64,000 bases of DNA from Palsa-892 sp035295845. Lineage in GTDB: Bacteria; Pseudomonadota; Alphaproteobacteria; Rhizobiales; Xanthobacteraceae. Under the pieces are notes generated by a model. That model saw nothing but the letters and a program-made list of their open reading frames with translations. It was not told the origin of the DNA and did not search any database. Shown here in pieces: positions 60,751-64,000 of the stretch; the first letter of the stretch is position 1; every line of letters begins with the position of its first letter. The position numbers were made by a program, and so were the translations under genes. The stretch is taken from contig DATGIF010000012.1 in the NCBI GenBank assembly GCA_035295845.1, positions 62,001-126,000 on the forward strand. Direction: 5' to 3'.

Positions 60751-62448
60751 ATGCCCGCCTCGCAACACCAGAATCCGAAATCCGACATTGAAATCGCGCA
60801 GGCCGCGAAGCCGCGGCGCATCGTCGACATCGCGCGGGAAAAACTCGGCATCGCCGAGGAAAATCTCGAACCCTACGGCCACTACAAGGCCAAGGTTTCG
60901 ATGAATTACATCAAGTCGCTGGCGAGCAGGCCGAACGGCAAGCTGATCCTGGTTTCGGCGATCACGCCGACGCCGGCGGGCGAAGGCAAGACGACGACCA
61001 CGGTCGGCCTCACCGACGCCCTCAACTTCATCGGCAAGAAGGCGATGCTGTGCCTGCGCGAGCCCTCGCTCGGCCCCTGCTTCGGCGTCAAAGGGGGCGC
61101 GGCCGGCGGCGGCTACGCGCAGGTGATCCCGATGGAGGACATCAATCTCCACTTCACCGGCGATTTTCACGCCATTGGCAGCGCGCATAATTTGCTCTCG
61201 GCGCTGATCGACAATCACATCTATTGGGGCAATTCGCTCGGCCTCGACGGGCGCCGCATCGCCTGGCGGCGCGCGATCGACATGAACGACCGTTCGCTGC
61301 GCGCGATCGTCTCCTCGCTCGGCGGCGTTGCCAACGGCTTCCCGCGCGAGGACGGCTTCGACATCACCGTCGCCTCGGAAGTGATGGCGATCTTTTGCCT
61401 CGCCCGCGACCTCGAGGACCTGAAGGACCGCTTGTCGAAAGTCATCGTCGGCTATACCCGCGACCGCAAGCCCGTGCGCGCGGGCGAGTTGAAGGCGCAA
61501 GGCCCGATGACCGCGCTCCTGAAGGAGGCGCTGGCGCCCAACCTCGTGCAGACGCTGGAGGGCACGCCCGCCTTCATCCATGGCGGGCCGTTCGCCAACA
61601 TCGCGCATGGCTGCAATTCGGTGCTGGCGACGACGACGGCGCTGAAGCTCACCGACTATGTGGTCACCGAAGCCGGTTTCGGCGCCGATCTCGGCGGCGA
61701 GAAATTCCTCGACATCAAATGCCGCAAAACTGGGCTGTCGCCCGCCTGCGCGGTGCTGGTGGCCACCATCCGCGCGCTGAAGATGCACGGCGGCGTCAAG
61801 AAAGAAGACCTGAAGAAGGAGAACCTGAAGGCGCTGGAAGCCGGCATCGCCAATTTGCAGCGGCACGTCGAGAACGTGCAGAAATTCGGCATCGTGCCGC
61901 TGGTCTCGATCAACCGCTTCTCCGCCGACACCGACGCCGAGATCGCGCTGGTGCAGGAGGCCTGCAAGAAGCTCGGCGTCGAGGCGCTGATGGCCGACCA
62001 CTGGGCCGAGGGCGGCAAGGGCGCCGCCGACGTCGCGCGCGCGGTGGTGAAGATCGCCGACAGCGGCAAGAGCAAGCTGAAATTGCTCTACCCCGACGAG
62101 ATGCCGCTCGTCGACAAAATCCGCACCATCGCCACGGAAATCTATCGCGCGAAGGACATCGACGTGCACAAGCCGGTGCGCGACCAGCTCGAGGCCTTCG
62201 AGAAGATGGGCTACGGCAAATTGCCGATCTGCATCGCCAAGACGCAATACAGCTTCACCACCAACGGCGACCTCAAGGGCGCGCCGAAGGACCACATCGT
62301 CAACGTGCGCGAGGTGCGGCTCTCGGCCGGCGCCGAGTTCATCGTGGCGATCTGCGGGGAGATCATGACGATGCCGGGCCTGCCGAAAGTGCCGGCGGCC
62401 GACGCGATCGACGTCGGGGCGGATGGACGGATTGTCGGGCTGTTCTGA
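60751..62448 (+). CDS. fhs: Formate-tetrahydrofolate ligase
   Basis: A 565-residue enzyme that makes 10-formyltetrahydrofolate from formate, tetrahydrofolate and ATP. The P-loop-like motif is ITPTPAGEGKTTTTVGL, and LREPSLGPCFGVKGGAAGGG with NLHFTGDFHAIGSAHNLLSA are hallmarks. The frame continues upstream into the preceding gene; the ATG at 60751 gives the usual length of about 557-565. Placed 31 bases after the formyltransferase-like gene, it would channel formate from oxalate into one-carbon metabolism. Confidence 0.97.
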   Translation: MPASQHQNPKSDIEIAQAAKPRRIVDIAREKLGIAEENLEPYGHYKAKVSMNYIKSLASRPNGKLILVSAITPTPAGEGKTTTTVGLTDALNFIGKKAMLCLREPSLGPCFGVKGGAAGGGYAQVIPMEDINLHFTGDFHAIGSAHNLLSALIDNHIYWGNSLGLDGRRIAWRRAIDMNDRSLRAIVSSLGGVANGFPREDGFDITVASEVMAIFCLARDLEDLKDRLSKVIVGYTRDRKPVRAGELKAQGPMTALLKEALAPNLVQTLEGTPAFIHGGPFANIAHGCNSVLATTTALKLTDYVVTEAGFGADLGGEKFLDIKCRKTGLSPACAVLVATIRALKMHGGVKKEDLKKENLKALEAGIANLQRHVENVQKFGIVPLVSINRFSADTDAEIALVQEACKKLGVEALMADHWAEGGKGAADVARAVVKIADSGKSKLKLLYPDEMPLVDKIRTIATEIYRAKDIDVHKPVRDQLEAFEKMGYGKLPICIAKTQYSFTTNGDLKGAPKDHIVNVREVRLSAGAEFIVAICGEIMTMPGLPKVPAADAIDVGADGRIVGLF

Positions 62449-62514
62449 GGGATCGAGCCGTACCCGGCCCCGATTCAAATAGCGGTTCGCAGTCCGCGCA
62501 AGCGTTACCCGCGA

Positions 62515-63414
62515 TTACATGAAGCCTGGATTGCGCGGGATGTATTGCGTCCAATTTCCGAATTCCTGCGTCGACATCAGCACCATTGGAAACGTAATGC
62601 GCATGCCGTGCGCGACCGCGATGGCCATCGCGTCGCTGGTGCCGGGCAGGAAGGCCGATATTTGCGGTGAACCGCTTTCCAGCACGAGGTTCATTGCCGT
62701 CCTGAACGCGGCGCCGGCGGAATCGGGCCGCACGACCGCGAGCGGCCCGATATGCCCGTCGCTGCTGATGTAGGCGTAGCCGACGCAATCGCCGCCCGCG
62801 TAAAGCAGGAAGCCTCTCGTCGCGTTGTCGTTCATCAGAAATTTGTGGTGCTTCTCGCGCGAAATCCCCAGGGTTTCAGCATCGATCCGAACGAGGCTTT
62901 GCAGGTGAGAAGCCGCATGCCGAAGGGGCTCGCAACGCAGTTCCGCCGTTTGCGCACGCCGCAGCAAGACCTCGCGCGCGGCTTTCAAAAAATAAATCGG
63001 CAGCCGCGGAATCAATCCGTGCCGGATGTAGAGCGCCTGCGAAACCGTATTGAAGGTGAAAGTGATCAGCGCCTTGTGGGCGACGTTCGCCTTCTCCGCG
63101 TGTTGCAATGTCCGCATCATCAGCTCGTTGCCGATGCCGCGACCTTGATGCGCGGGGGAGACGAATAATTCCGCCAGGAACCACAGATCGCCGGAGACCC
63201 AGCTGAAGGCGAAGCCAAGGAGCTGACCCGCTTCTTCGGCCACCCACAGGCCATCCGGGTCATCGTTCAAGGAAAAGGCCTGAAATTGCGGCGGGCGTGA
63301 AGCCGCTATCGGCCCAAAGCCGTGACGCTCCGTCAGGTCGTTGATGCTCTGAACGACCAGCTTTTCGGCCGGCGCCAATTCTGGTTCGCGCGCGGGCCGG
63401 TACGTTACAGGCAT
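62515..63414 (-). CDS. GNAT family acetyltransferase, tandem-domain
   Basis: A 299-residue protein. The first half is a complete GNAT domain (LWVAEEAGQLLGFAFSW; LAELFVSPAHQGRGIGNELM with the acetyl-CoA loop QGRGIG). The second half repeats the fold without a clear acetyl-CoA loop (LLYAGGDCVGYAYISSDGHI; GPLAVVRPDSAG). The substrate is unknown. The ATG at 63412-63414 has AGGGAGG upstream; the frame could begin 12 codons earlier. It is divergent from the EF-Tu-domain-like gene. Confidence 0.88.
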   Translation of the reverse strand: MPVTYRPAREPELAPAEKLVVQSINDLTERHGFGPIAASRPPQFQAFSLNDDPDGLWVAEEAGQLLGFAFSWVSGDLWFLAELFVSPAHQGRGIGNELMMRTLQHAEKANVAHKALITFTFNTVSQALYIRHGLIPRLPIYFLKAAREVLLRRAQTAELRCEPLRHAASHLQSLVRIDAETLGISREKHHKFLMNDNATRGFLLYAGGDCVGYAYISSDGHIGPLAVVRPDSAGAAFRTAMNLVLESGSPQISAFLPGTSDAMAIAVAHGMRITFPMVLMSTQEFGNWTQYIPRNPGFM

Positions 63415-63522
63415 GGGAATAGCCTCCCTGGCGAAGCTACCCAATTGCACCCGCCCTGTCAGGGATGGCAGGATCGCGGGGTTGTTCTAGACTGCGCGAC
63501 CAGCACTCGATTGGAGCCTGTC

Positions 63523-63936
63523 ATGGCGGCGAAAAAGAAAGCCAAGAGCAAGGCCAAGCCAAAGAGCAAGAAAGCCCCCGCCAAGAAGAAGGCGGCGAAG
63601 GCGAAGCGCCCGCGCGCAGCGGCGAAGAAAGCCCGGAAAACCGCGAAGCCGGCGCAGGCGAAGCCCGCCGAGCCCAAGCCGCCGGGAAAGCCGGTCGGCG
63701 TCGTCACCCACTATTTTGGCGAGCCGTCGGTCGCGATCATCAAGCTCAAGTCGGGCACGCTCCGCCTCGGCGACACGATCCACATCCGCGGGCACACCAC
63801 CGATTTCGAGCAGAAGGTCGAGTCACTCCAGGTCGACCATGCGCCGGTGAGCGAAGTCGGCCCGAAGGACGATTTCGGCATGAAGGTGAGCGGACACGTG
63901 CGCGAGCACGACGTCGTCTACAAGGTGCAGAAGTAG
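63523..63936 (+). CDS. EF-Tu domain 2-like protein with histone-like basic tail
   Basis: A 137-residue protein in two parts. Residues 1 to about 53 are a Lys/Ala/Pro repeat tail (MAAKKKAKSKAKPKSKKAPA ...) like histone H1 or AlgP. Residues about 55-137 are a beta-barrel matching domain 2 of translational GTPases: GVVTHYFGEPSVAIIKLKSG, LRLGDTIHIRGHTTDFEQ, VESLQVDH and GMKVSGHVREHDVVYKVQK. There is no GTPase domain. Stand-alone domain-2 proteins are known in archaea and bacteria without a defined role. The tail could bind RNA or DNA. The ATG at 63523 is chosen because the tail begins there; no strong ribosome-binding site is seen. Confidence 0.85.
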   Translation: MAAKKKAKSKAKPKSKKAPAKKKAAKAKRPRAAAKKARKTAKPAQAKPAEPKPPGKPVGVVTHYFGEPSVAIIKLKSGTLRLGDTIHIRGHTTDFEQKVESLQVDHAPVSEVGPKDDFGMKVSGHVREHDVVYKVQK

Positions 63937-64000
63937 CGGCGCGCGGCTCTCGGCCGAAGCACCGCCTTTAGCCCGGCTCCATGCCCTTGGCTTTGATTAC

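Noticed and set aside
60694..62478. 594-codon open frame opposite fhs
   Set aside because: Antisense to fhs with shadow-like composition.

Overview
The window reads as a contiguous chromosomal segment of an alphaproteobacterium of the order Hyphomicrobiales (Rhizobiales), probably near the Nitrobacteraceae/Xanthobacteraceae. Support comes from the gene order pckA - hugZ-like - chvI - chvG - short hprK - EIIA(Man) - HPr - ahcY, the Flp/Tad pilus genes, a DUF2865 protein, oxalate and malonate catabolic operons, and a double-hairpin intergenic repeat of a type I associate with Bradyrhizobium relatives. Coding density is high, most of the sequence looks GC-rich, and no rRNA, tRNA, CRISPR array, transposase, integrase or phage gene was seen.

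Layout. 1-3487: Tad/Flp pilus locus with cpaB (cut by the window edge), prepilin peptidase cpaA and two tandem Flp prepilins on the minus strand, facing a secreted pilus-assembly protein and two TadE/TadG-like pseudopilins. 3525-14124: housekeeping genes (phosphomannomutase, a clan AA aspartic protease, hrpB, an acyltransferase, polA, pyrE, a DUF2865 protein). 14140-25448: carbon-regulation block with pckA, the acid/envelope-stress two-component system ChvI/ChvG, HPr kinase and the two regulatory PTS proteins, then ahcY and lepA. A foreign-looking polysaccharide-type gene is inserted between ptsH and ahcY. 25519-33031: envelope genes (two murein hydrolase/transpeptidase-type enzymes, a GT-C-like membrane protein, Yip1), a GMC oxidoreductase and solute-binding proteins. 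33065-39033: malonate catabolism (matA, matB) followed by a TRAP transporter. 39089-45813: a molybdenum-cofactor cluster for formate-dehydrogenase-type enzymes (fdhD, mobA, then on the other strand three MoeA-type genes and mobB), closed by a TusA-like protein. 45832-48100: ergothioneine-type genes egtD and egtB. 48101-50964: a less GC-rich patch with a LysR regulator, a divergent nitronate monooxygenase-like gene and very small frames. 51034-54046: thioesterase, SDR dehydrogenase, cyclase-family hydrolase and a TauE/SafE permease. 54324-62448: an oxalate utilisation cluster. 62515-63936: a GNAT protein and a small EF-Tu-domain-2 protein with a histone-like basic tail.

How the parts fit. Oxalate enters through OxlT, Frc moves CoA from formyl-CoA to oxalate, Oxc decarboxylates oxalyl-CoA to formyl-CoA, and the released formate is either attached to tetrahydrofolate by Fhs or oxidised by a molybdenum formate dehydrogenase, which the fdhD/mobA/moeA/mobB cluster would mature. 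The most interesting element is a stand-alone protein between frc and fhs that matches the formyl-tetrahydrofolate hydrolase domain of eukaryotic ALDH1L enzymes, with the catalytic His/Asp spacing conserved but Gln at the adjacent selectivity position. It is a candidate control valve, or a direct formyl-transfer enzyme, in oxalate-derived one-carbon flow. Other points worth a look are the degenerate third MoeA, the variant FdhD, a near-perfect operator before ahcY, and a hairpin that covers the ribosome-binding site of a GT-C-like gene.
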